64,000 nt of DNA. It comes from Amphirosellinia nigrospora (lineage: Eukaryota; Ascomycota; Sordariomycetes; Xylariales; Xylariaceae). The notes below the pieces were generated by a model, which saw only the letters and a list, made by a program, of their open reading frames with translations, was not told the DNA's origin and made no database searches. Shown here one piece after another: positions 37,401 to 47,026 of this stretch. The stretch covers positions 2,294,001-2,358,000 of the forward strand of contig SCHM01000004.1 in assembly GCA_004123355.1 (NCBI GenBank), written 5' to 3'. The position numbers and the translations under genes are program-made. The first letter of the stretch is position 1, and each line of letters begins with the position of its first letter.

Positions 37401-38359
37401 GTAGAGCACAGGGCCTAGGTACCTCCTACCTACAATGCCCGCGCGTTTACAAGTAGAAGCTACCTTCTCGGCAAGTATAAAGGCCATAGATTCTACTGTA
37501 TAGTATACCTGCCAATTTGATAATACCTGGACTATTGTACCTACCCAAGGTAGCCCACGATACAGCTGCAAGATCCGCCAAGGGTCGCGGCCGGCCGCTA
37601 TTGGGTTACATCTCGTTTCCACTTGCCATCTTGTGTCCGATTCGTAAAACATTTGAAACAATCAGGTTATCAACTTCCGCCTCACCATTGGCTACATAAG
37701 CATCTAGATCATGGACGTGACACGACCGACAAGATGTATTAAGAAGGAGATATTTGAACGAACTGCTAACCCAGGTACCTGGATACTGTATCTATACCTA
37801 ATTCATATATCTCTGTTCCATTCGCCTCACATGACTATCTCAATTGGACCAAACCACAAGCAGAGTTCCTCCAGCCATTGGCCTACACATACTAGACAGA
37901 TGTCTTCTTTTCTCCATCGTGACCATTCGTACGTACTCGCTCCCCGTGGGTAACACGATACTGTGAGTAAATGAGCGTTTGACAAACCCAAGACAATTAC
38001 GTCCAACTCTCATGACGGCTCCCTGTTTCTGATCGTGCGTGTTGTTGTATGTATGATGTCTGTGTGAGGTGTCGAGCTGATCAGCCGCTGCCGCGTGTTT
38101 CAATACCCAACCGGCATTGTTTCTTTTCTCGCCCGCCGCGAAACCCACATTCGACCCCGTCGCTGGTTTCTCTGGTTTCTCTGTTATAGCCCGTTCTTCT
38201 TATGTTTCTGGGGTGACGTGAGGTCCTCCAGATCCTCCGCCCTCGAACCACTCGTCAGCAAGCCTCTTGCATACGGATCAAATGACTCTCCGCCATACTC
38301 TGCGTCTTACGAGGAAACTCGCTCACACACCAGTCACCAAACAACGAAATTGATTCATC
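34407..38359. other. Long gene-poor stretch
   Basis: Nearly 4 kb. Holds the upstream regions of the sulfotransferase-like gene and of the gene at 38360. Apart from one hairpin (35261-35298) I find no coding exon, RNA gene or transposon. Confidence 0.5.
35261..35298. repeat. Perfect 11-bp inverted repeat (hairpin)
   Basis: Left arm GGTGTAATCTC (35261-35271), a 16-nt loop, and right arm GAGATTACACC (35288-35298). Arms are exactly complementary. It stands alone in a gene-poor stretch; it may be a factor-binding palindrome, the end of a decayed small transposon or chance. Confidence 0.6.
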
Positions 38360-40057
38360 ATGGCATTAAACGTGAAGCAACTTAATTCAGATGCCTCCTT
38401 CCTACTCTCTTTCCAGCCAGTCATACCAGAAGCAGCCGCAGACTCGGTCATACCGCGCTCATTTACCATACTACTGGATCCGTGGATAACAGGATCGTCA
38501 ACTATATTCCATCCTCGGATTTCTATCACGTCACATCGACATCCAGCCTGCGTGTCATCGCTTGCGGAATTATCGCCACCTCCCGACCTTGTCATTATCA
38601 GTCAGCACAAGCCAGATCACTGTCACGAAGCGACGTTACGCCAGTTGCCGGCGCGGGGGTCGACACTGATTCTTGCTGAACCTGCATCCGCACGAATAAT
38701 CAAAAGTTGGAAATACTTTGACAAGGAGAAAATCCGGATCATCGAGCGATGGGAAGACCCGCGGATCACGGGGAAGCAGTCCGTGATACGAATTCCGGTC
38801 CCACCCCTGCAGCCTGGTGGCCAAGAGGGTGAAGTTACTGTTGCCTTTATTCCCCAAAAGCATGATCTCGCCGGCCTCCACGGTGCCATCGGTATTACGT
38901 ATAAGTCACCGCCTACACATGGCCTGACTCAGCAAGTACCCCCAGCTAAACTTCTCACGCCACCTTCGACACCGGAATCATATATCCAGCAATTTACCGC
39001 TGAGGAAGGAGAATCATCCGTCACGACACCGACAGGAGACACATTCCTGCTACCTCCCACTCCTCCCATATCCCCCGTTTCTCCTGCCTCGCCAAAGTCG
39101 TTACGATCCATTCGCTCTGTCTCCACTCTACTTGCATCACCAACACATTGTCTATATAGCCCTGGCTTCCGCCCAGCGAACTCCCGAAACGAGAAGGTCT
39201 TGCCGCCGAGCCCGTTTAGTCACAGCCGGCCAATCTCACTGATTTTCTCACCTCATGGAATACAGTATAGTTGTATCGCACCCTACGCAACGTCACACCT
39301 CCTCGCCGAAGCGGCACTCCCTCTCACCGCACTTCTTTATTGCATGGATAGTATAAGTAATCCCTGGTGGCTTGGGGGCAATATCTGCGCCGGTGTACCT
39401 CAAGGTGCCGAGATTGCCTCGAAACTAGGCGCCAGATTGTGGATAAGCGCGCACGACGGGGAGAAAGACGTTCGGGGTTTGGCGACGGGACTACTCAAGA
39501 CACGTCGGTGGAAGGACGAAGAGATTCGAGCCGCTCTTGAAAATGGATTTGAGGGGCCTTCGAACAGACAAAAAGGGGAAGATAAGGGTGTCCAGGAGAA
39601 GACGAAAGGCACGCCACAGGATGGCTGCGCCGAAATATTACGACTGGAGTGTGGTGAGGAGATCGTCGTCTCTGGAACAGGGCAGCTATGGCGCACTATA
39701 GCGTCCGATGGCAATACCCCATCGATCATAAACCTGACCGAGGAAGTAGCTCCTCCGCCGACGACCCAAATACCAGCCGCAACTGGGACCAAGCATAAGA
39801 AAAAGCTAGAGACACTCGTGTTGCCTATAGTCCAGGATTCCATGTCGCCCAGGACGACCGGGGTCTACAGGGCGCTGAGGTCGCTGGATCTGATTTTCAA
39901 GCCATCGCCAAGGCTGGTCATGGAACACGAGGTGGCGAGCGAGGTGATCCTAAGGGAACGGCCTGGTCAAAGTCCCTCCGGAATGAGGACTGAGAGGACA
40001 GCGGAGTCACCCAAGAACAATTCGAGTGCCAGACGAGCTGTGAAGTTCGCTGCCTAG
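38360..40057 (+). CDS. Metallo-beta-lactamase-fold-like fungal protein, degenerate metal site
   Basis: Intact single-exon gene of 565 residues. The first 200 residues resemble the metallo-beta-lactamase fold: LLDPWITGSSTIFHPRISIT at about 38-57, DLVIISQHKPDHCHEATLRQ at 76-95, and a later strand-rich GSTLILAEPASARIIKSW and FIPQKHDLAGLHGAIGITY. The usual H-x-H-x-D-H motif appears as H-K-P-D-H-C-H, so metal binding may be altered or lost. A disordered Pro/Ser-rich insert (about 205-285) precedes a second folded part (LIFSPHGIQYSCIAPY, MDSISNPWWLGGNICAG, KLGARLWISAHDGEKDVRGL). The C-terminus is basic. Similar proteins are annotated as hypothetical beta-lactamase-like in filamentous fungi. No signal peptide. 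Confidence 0.72.
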   Translation: MALNVKQLNSDASFLLSFQPVIPEAAADSVIPRSFTILLDPWITGSSTIFHPRISITSHRHPACVSSLAELSPPPDLVIISQHKPDHCHEATLRQLPARGSTLILAEPASARIIKSWKYFDKEKIRIIERWEDPRITGKQSVIRIPVPPLQPGGQEGEVTVAFIPQKHDLAGLHGAIGITYKSPPTHGLTQQVPPAKLLTPPSTPESYIQQFTAEEGESSVTTPTGDTFLLPPTPPISPVSPASPKSLRSIRSVSTLLASPTHCLYSPGFRPANSRNEKVLPPSPFSHSRPISLIFSPHGIQYSCIAPYATSHLLAEAALPLTALLYCMDSISNPWWLGGNICAGVPQGAEIASKLGARLWISAHDGEKDVRGLATGLLKTRRWKDEEIRAALENGFEGPSNRQKGEDKGVQEKTKGTPQDGCAEILRLECGEEIVVSGTGQLWRTIASDGNTPSIINLTEEVAPPPTTQIPAATGTKHKKKLETLVLPIVQDSMSPRTTGVYRALRSLDLIFKPSPRLVMEHEVASEVILRERPGQSPSGMRTERTAESPKNNSSARRAVKFAA

Positions 40058-41035
40058 TTTCGGCCGATGTGGTACGAAGGGGTTCTGTTTAGGCGTTTTA
40101 TCTTGACAGCATGCTCTCTTGGCGGTTATTTTTCCTACGGTATTTGTCTCTTCGTTATTCTTTCTCTTTCCATTGCGGCGATAAGCAATCTCACGACACG
40201 GCATGGCATGGCACGGCTCATTCATTCACTTACATAAGGTACGAAAAGGGGCGGCAACGGGCAATACGGAAAAGGCGTTAGGCTAAGTTGGTTTTTTCTG
40301 GCTTCGTGTTTACCACCAAATTTGGTCTTTTTTACGGCGTTTGAGTGGCACTTGATGAAGCGGGTAGGAAACCGCTAGGACCGGTGACTGGATGGTTCCT
40401 TGCACGAAGCAATACGAGGATTGGCGTTTGTAACCTGTCTTCCCATCATAAAATCAGGAGCATACATACATACACATAGTGACTTGCATACCTCAATAGT
40501 TGCCACAAGTAGGCAAGAAAATGCATAGGCAATATGAATCACTTCTGACTGGCGCATAACAAGCGAGAAATTGTAAAATGCGATGAATATTTTCCCACTC
40601 TCAACCTCACAGAGGTATCGATAATCTACCGATTTAATATACCATCCTGCTTATAAAGGCCCGCGGGGCGAAACAAACAGAACATAGACATGTCCATAAT
40701 GTTGTGAGTTAACTCTCTTTCAAATGCCATTTCCACCTCCTTAGTGGAGTTCATTATCATCATCATCCCTACGAGGTAGAGGGTATCTATAGCGGTATTT
40801 CCGTATGTTTCAAATTCCAGGGCAAGCTTTCCCACTTGGAGTATGATGTAAACCTCTGCTCTTTCGAGTTCCAAATTTGCAACCTTAGAACGTCGAACCC
40901 AGCTTCTCACCCATACAAGTACACATGTCCGAAGAATGCCATCTCTTTGTGTACCTGGTTCCATCCTGGGAGCAGGGCGACTAGGTTCATGGACGATATA
41001 TAATATATAGTGTCCCGGGGACGATTAGAGCACAA
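40058..41035. other. Intergenic between convergent genes
   Basis: Contains the 3' ends of the beta-lactamase-like and penta-EF-hand genes. No gene supported. Confidence 0.5.
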
Positions 41036-42043
41036 CTACTTCAGCTGCTTCAGGATCTCAACGAGGAAGTCTTCGAACCCTAATGTGATATAACCATCTC
41101 GATCATCGTCGTACTTCTTGAAAACATCGGTCATGCGCTTGAGGCTGATACAAGCCTGGACAAAGAGATCAAAGCTCATGACGCCTTCACCGCGCTTGTC
41201 GTAAGTGTTAAATAGTAGCTCTACAAAGCCGGGGCTTAGACGGTAACGGAAAGCAACCAGTGCGTTGGTAAACTCGTCGAGGCTGATATTTCCGGAACGA
41301 TCAGCATCAAACCTGTCGAATAGCGTTCGCCATGAGGCTAGGAATGACCACAGCCCGCAAAACTCATCGAACCCGATTGTACCTGACCGGTCGCTGTCGA
41401 ACATTCGGATCATCATCCGCACCGTCTGCTGGTCGAAGGCTGTCCAATCACCGTTGACTAGTGCTGCTGATAGTTCGCGCTCTGAGAGCTGTCCCGTGCC
41501 TATTGTGTGTGGTCACCATGGTTAGCGTTGCTTGCTATTACGCTTGGTGATTGCGTCACATGATGGAAGTCCATGCGCCTGCGTGGAGACGGCTATCTGC
41601 CAGACCCCCAAAGTAATACAATGATATCTTTCATCCTGTGCGCAATCTACGCCATGTTGCATGTTCACTGGTGGCCAACTGGAGAGGGAAAGGCATACGC
41701 GCACACCGATAGTCCCTAGTGATAGAGAGACCGTACCATCTTTATCTACTGCGCGAAATAATGGCAAGAGACTGGGTCTGCGTTACCGTCCTGGGCACGG
41801 GTGAAGGCGGGGGTCTGTTCGAAGCAGGCGGCCGGTTGTGTGCCGATGGCCGCGGGGCAGTAGCCTGGGGCGGCGGCGACATGGATGCATGCGACATGGA
41901 GCCGTAGTGTGATTGGTTTCGATGACTTGACTGTTGTCTTCGGCTCGGGTAAGTTTCGTGGCGGGAGGGACCTGGGACCGGTGCCGGGATTGGGGCGGCG
42001 GTTTAGACTGGTAGTGCGAAGGAGCAGGCCGGGAACCGCCTTT
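41036..42043 (-). CDS. Penta-EF-hand calcium-binding protein (ALG-2/peflin type)
   Basis: Cytosolic calcium sensor related to ALG-2/PDCD6 and yeast Pef1. Five EF-hands are visible: FRAVDKDGTGQLSERELSAA (spanning an intron at about 41500-41734), MFDSDRSGTIGFDEF, FDADRSGNISLDEF, the divergent YDKRGEGVMSFDLF, and YDDDRDGYITLGFEDF. The C-terminus is ILKQLK with the stop at 41036-41038. The N-terminus is Pro-rich low complexity, as usual for the family: MSHASMSPPPQATAPRPSAH from an ATG at 41897, and SHYQSKPPPQSRH further upstream after a possible acceptor at 42043. The frames of these two segments and of EF-hand 1 differ (a break near 41765-41770), so the true start is unresolved and the upper coordinate is approximate. 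Confidence 0.85.
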
Positions 42044-44336
42044 CTAGAGATAGAGGAGCTGAGTGTTAGCTGTGTCGCGTATGGGGCGGCTTTGTGCGCT
42101 TGGAGGGAAATGGTGGACAAGGAGCCAAAGGTTTGCTTTGACAAGGTGTTGATGCAAGCAATCGTGGTGGTTCCTTGCTGGATAAATAATAGTAATAGTG
42201 AGAGGGAGGGAGGAGGGGGAGGTAGCTTCGAGGGTACACGAACCTGTTCCGGTTCTGCGAACCTACGGAGTCATGTCAGTTGTCTAGTGTCTGATCACCA
42301 ACAGGCATCCTTTGTTGTGTCAAATAGGCGCTTCCCCTTCCCCGACAGAAGGGGCGCCATGGTGTTGCCATGGCGTCCAACCATGGGGAAAAGGTGAAAG
42401 GCAAGGGGCGGGATTGCGATGTTGGTGGGGTAATGCGATTCACGTATTGCAACTCACTCACCTTGGCAGTCTGGGTTGTATGGCCTGTTGTATGCCATCT
42501 TGGAGTGTGTTCCTCTCCGCGACAAGAGAACGGACAGAAAACGAAAAACGAAAACAGCTTGGAACTACCAAATATCGGGAACGAGTGAAGTAGGAGTTAG
42601 GTTATATTTGATTAGCTGTGCAAGGGACTGATCGTCTGGGTTCAGGTTCGCATGAGGGGTGTTGAGAAGGGAAGAGGAGGGAGCGTGCTTGTTTTATTAC
42701 CCATGTATCTACCCACCCACCTTGCCCTACCTACCTGCCTAGGTACCTTATATGTAAAGTAGGAGGGAGGGGTCAGCTGCGACGGTCGGGTACCGGCTTC
42801 CTTTCATAGCATATCGACTACCTACCTAGGTAATATCCTCAGTGTATCAAAACTGTAGAAGTACCTAAGTTTGCAGGTAGTGTGTGGCTATAAAACCGCC
42901 TGTCGGCAACACAAGATAGCACAGGATAGCCACAAAAGGTCATAAAACCAAAGAAAAACACCCTATCAAGTATAATTATAGCTATGATTATGCTTATGAT
43001 GCAAATAATCTATGTTAATTTGTTTTATCTGGTGGTATCATTGAAGTTTAAAGTAGTAGAGTTGAGGTGGTTTATTGACATCTGCGTGGCGTTTTGTGGA
43101 GCTGAGTGCTGTATTCAGCTTACACCCTGGGTAAAAGACTTCTGATTTTAGCAAACTTAAAGTATTATCCACAGCCTCGTAGTGCAATCAACATGTCTGC
43201 AACAGGCAAACATGATTTCAACCATGGTGATTGGCGCCTACAATCCCGAATATGAGAACATAAGCATAAGTTGGCTTACCAGGCCGCCATTATATGATGA
43301 GCAAGGCAGTGCCCAAAGCCCGAAGAGCTTCGTGGGCCTAAGAATCGAAAATAGTGGCTGGACAACGCGGATCGCAAAGGGGTCGTACAACACGGCAGAA
43401 GCAAAACGGGGCAATGCCTCCCCCAGACTAGGAAGAGAAGAAGAAAGAAAAGCGGGAGAAGGTTTGCTGCCGGGTAGAAGAAGCCAAGGCATCTTTCCAG
43501 GTTGACTATGTATCGGGGCTGTGTCGAGCTGAAATCCCAGTTCGATATAGACTATACCCCATATGACTGATGGTCAGCTAACAAGGCCAGCAAGATCCAT
43601 CTTCTTTGTCAAGACGGGAGCGGCGGTTTCCTAGTAATTCTTGTGATGCGATTCGATCATCCAGTAACCACATACATATCCTAGCTGATGAAGAATGTCT
43701 GGATTCGTAACACCGAGCCCTCATGCGAGATGACAGTTTAAACGTTACACCTTGCCAAGCGCGTCGCTTCGCTTCGATTCATCGCCTGGCGGGCCTGACG
43801 ATCATGCAGAGCCTCATTCCTTACTCATTCCTGAGCCACTTCACACGCGGCAAAACCCGGATGGATTGTTGGCCCGTTCGTACACCAGTACAAACCGTGC
43901 CTCCATATCTAGAAAGGTACCACGTGAGCTGTCATCGATATGTGCATAGATGCTAAGGATCCATAATAACAGCCCTGCTGCTGCTGCTGCTGCTGCTGCA
44001 AGTCATCAGAACCAATCCGGCAGGGACGGCAACCGAAGTCTGGAGATTGGGACCCAGTATCCCTAAAGACTTATTTTTGTCGGCGGTGACGTGATGCCGC
44101 ACGCACTACCGATGGCCCAAATAGGAGTGTAGACGGCTGTCCCGTAGAATTGGGTCTCTTGGCATCACTACTGCAGTGCTCCGAGGTACCCAGTCTACTT
44201 ACTGTGGGCAGGTAGCAGTAATACTGTATGTATTACTAATTGGGCATCTAAGTCACCCACAGTCAAAAGTATGACCATCAGTTTTCGAGCATTTAAGACA
44301 CAAGCATAGATTAGACGTGGGAATTATTTGCTAGCC
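42044..44336. other. Intergenic between divergent genes
   Basis: Includes upstream sequence of the penta-EF-hand gene (possibly an unrecognised first exon near 42050-42400) and of the ChaC-type gene. Palindromic TACCTAGGTA-like motifs cluster at 42726-42835. Open frames at 43182-43505 and 43723-43956 have no support. Confidence 0.45.
43975..43998 (+). repeat. (CTG)8 microsatellite
   Basis: Eight uninterrupted CTG units in a non-coding stretch about 340 bp upstream of the ChaC-type gene. Confidence 0.9.
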
Positions 44337-45684
44337 ATGGCAGAGACGAACGGAGTTATAGTAGACGCCGCGGGGCACCTTGCCACATCGCCGAATGAAG
44401 AATTTTGGATATTCGGTTACGGGTACGTAGGGTGGTTCCTCAGCATTTCATCTCACGGCGTATAAGATAAAAGCCGACAACTAAACCTATTCTCGCTCAA
44501 GTTTTCTAATTTATTTATAGAAGCCTGATATGGAAACCCCCGCCGCACTATGGTGAGCTGGGCGCCGCACACTCCACCGTGGAATCAAGGGCAAGGGACT
44601 GATATGACTGGGGGTCACAGATAGACGAATTCCGGGCTGGGTGACTGGCTATGTGAGGCGATTCTGGCAGGTACGACAGTCTAGGGCGAGAATTTCTGCT
44701 ATCCCTTTCTTCCCGGTATTCATTCAGACAGCACTAACCCCTATCTTAGGCGAGGTACTTACTTTCTTACATGCCTAGGGAACCCGTCGACTCCGAATGA
44801 GCAACACCAGGGCAACTATTCTGTCTTCGCCCAATTGCTAACATAATCTACCAGCCAGGACCACCGCGGGACACCCACTGCACCTGGGCGTGTCGTGACG
44901 CTTATTGAACGTTCCTTCTGGGCAGCATTGGCGGATGCCCACGACAGCGCGCCGGAGAAAGTCTGGGGGACGGCGGTGCGTGACTCTCACAGTCGTTCTT
45001 TGGTGATTTTACGGCTCTATAAGTTCAAAAGCCTCTTCTGTGGCAGGCTGTACTTTCAAAAGCCTTTACGCCTATCAGAAATTCTAGGTCATTCTCGAAA
45101 AATTATGACTAACTCGGGGCGTCGTAGTATCGCATTAAAGCGGAACACGTAACCGAGGTTGCCGAGTACCTAGACATCCGCGAGATCAACGGCTACACGA
45201 TCCATTACACGCCGTTCCACCCAGCCGACGGGTCGGCATCCATCCGTACCCTCGTCTACATCGGGACACCTGACAATGATCAGTTCGTCGGTCCCCAGGA
45301 CCCACAGGTCAGAATTGCCCCGATCAAGGAGATTCTCCGTCTTCGTAGCTCCCGCCGACCCCTTGAAAGACTTTTGATATCATCTACTGTAGACAAAAGC
45401 TTACCGACTTGAAACAGGCCCTCGCCGAGCATATCCAGCGGAGCGAAGGCCCAAGCGGTTTGAATCGTGACTACCTGCTCGAGCTCGAGAAGGCGCTGGA
45501 TGAACTAAGCCCGGAGAGCGGCGATGCCCACGTTACAGATTTGTCGGACCGTCTGCGCGAGATTGAGCGGAGGGCCAAAAGCGGCGATGTCAGGATCGGC
45601 GTCAACGAGGCTTCGGGGCCCGTGTCGCACGAGTTCACGAAAGTGAGCAGTGTAGATGAGCAAGAGGAGACGGAAAAGGCCTGA
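44337..45684 (+). CDS. ChaC-type gamma-glutamylcyclotransferase (glutathione-degrading)
   Basis: Cytosolic enzyme that cleaves glutathione to 5-oxoproline and Cys-Gly. ATG at 44337 (MAETNGVIVDAAGH). Exon 1 ends WIFGYG, exon 2 starts SLIWKPPPHY, together forming the substrate-binding GYGSLIW motif. Exon 3 is DRRIPGWVTGYVRRFWQ. A 5-nt microexon (GCGAG, 44750-44754), flanked by TTAG and GTACTT, joins to SQDHRGTPTAPGRVVTLI. The next exon reads YRIKAEHVTEVAEYLDIREI and YIGTPDNDQFVGPQDPQ; the last starts ALAEHIQRSEGPSGLNRDYL and ends with TGA at 45682-45684. All introns have GT-AG ends. No frameshift is needed. Length is about 275 residues, slightly longer than the family because of an acidic C-terminal extension. 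Confidence 0.9.
44750..44754 (+). other. 5-nt microexon of the ChaC-type gene
   Basis: CTATCTTAG|GCGAG|GTACTT. Using it converts RFWQ-?-QDHRGT into RFWQASQDHRGT, the fungal family sequence, in frame with both neighbours. A branch-point-like CACTAACC lies 12-20 nt upstream. Confidence 0.75.
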
Positions 45685-46219
45685 GTGAAGGCAATCTAGC
45701 ATAGAGCGGCGCTGAGAGAGAATACGTGGCGGTAGTCGATACTAGACACGATACACGTCGCAGGCTATAGATTAAGGAGACTGGTAGAGCCGGGCACATG
45801 TCAATAGCATATGAACGTGCACAAAGAAGTGTACATCTATAAGGGGGTCAATTTCTTAGGCGTAATCAGGTGCTATATTCAGCCTCATCCCGATTTCCTA
45901 GCCGGTATCTTCCGTTACGTCCACCTCAGTCCGCCTTAACGTCCCGGATTCAACCTATAATCCTCTAAGGCCTCGTCCCTCCTCGTATTGGAATTCGTTA
46001 AAGATCGTGGGGTCATGAGTGTCATGCAAAATAGTATGAAAAGGGGGGGTGGGGGAGCAAGGAACGTAAGCAACACCAAAAGATTGAGGTACTGCGTGAT
46101 AGAATGTATAGATGCTTTACAGCACTAGAAGTTTGCTGGCGTAAACGATCGCCACTGGTCATGCTCAACTTCGTGGTACAGTTGGCGGTCCACCGAGGGT
46201 GTTTTGAAAAGGGTGGTCG
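45685..46219. other. Convergent 3' spacer
   Basis: Between the ChaC-type and RRM genes. A G-rich run lies at 46043-46055. No gene supported. Confidence 0.5.
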
Positions 46220-47026
46220 TTAGTATGGGGGTCCCTGAGGCTGTTGTCCACCTTGCTGGTCTGGATAGTTGTATTGTGGGTGCATCCCATAGCCTAAGCC
46301 GCTTTCCATTAGCTACAATCCAATCTTTGGATGGTAAACTTATGTTTACGGAGTGTGGCTCTTACCCTGCGCTGGGGCTGGGCTGTAGGCAACCTGAGGT
46401 GGTGCATAATTTCCCCTTCCGTAAGGTGCCGGCGGGTACATCCCGCCTGCGTTTGGCATTCCGTAAGCCTGGTACATCGGTGGCGGTTGTGTATATCCTC
46501 CCCGGCCTGAATAAGACGACCCACCTCCCCGACCGCTCCTTGGTCCGGAGTCCGAGGCCTTGTCAACGCGGATTACTCGTCCGTCAAACCTGCCATGATT
46601 TAGCAAGTGCCAGACTGAAATGCCTTCATACAGAAAATTCGCCTACTCAACATTGTTCATCATGCCGATTGCTCTGTCCGCATCGGCTTCATTGGTGTAT
46701 CGAACGAAACCAAAACCACGGCTTCGGCCAGTGTCTCGATCCTTTACCACAACCTATTTAACATTGTGGTCAGCTCATACGCTTCCAAACAGTGACCTTG
46801 ACGCCGCCGTGATCCTTATGTTATTGATACTCGCAACATCCAGACAGGACTGGGGAACTCTGAAGACATACCGCTTCCTCGATAGCGCCGAATTCCTCAA
46901 ATTTCTGTCTCAATGTTGTCTCCTCGGTGTGCCATGCAAGTCCTCTGAGTATTCTACGTAAGCAGATTTCGACAAATCATTATAGGAATCGATAGTATCT
47001 TCATACCCGATGAATAGTTTCGACAT
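46220..47026 (-). CDS. RRM/RGG glycine-rich RNA-binding protein
   Basis: Small nuclear or stress-type RNA-binding protein like plant GRPs and animal CIRBP/RBM3. Exon 1 is 20 nt (ATG at 47026, MSKLFIG), joined to [20 protein letters not shown], which supplies RNP2 (KLFIGGL). The next exon, [19 protein letters not shown], holds RNP1 (RGFGFVRY); then [16 protein letters not shown] joins [13 protein letters not shown] through an intron. The tail is Gly/Arg/Tyr/Pro-rich ([30 protein letters not shown]). A last intron with acceptor near 46290 leads to [16 protein letters not shown] and the stop TAA at 46220-46222. All five exons join in frame with no base correction. Total length about 165 residues. 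Confidence 0.9.

Noticed and set aside
41885-42397. 170-codon plus-strand open frame
   Set aside because: Lies opposite the Pro-rich N-terminal exon and upstream region of the penta-EF-hand gene; no domain; Gly-rich only because the other strand encodes Pro.
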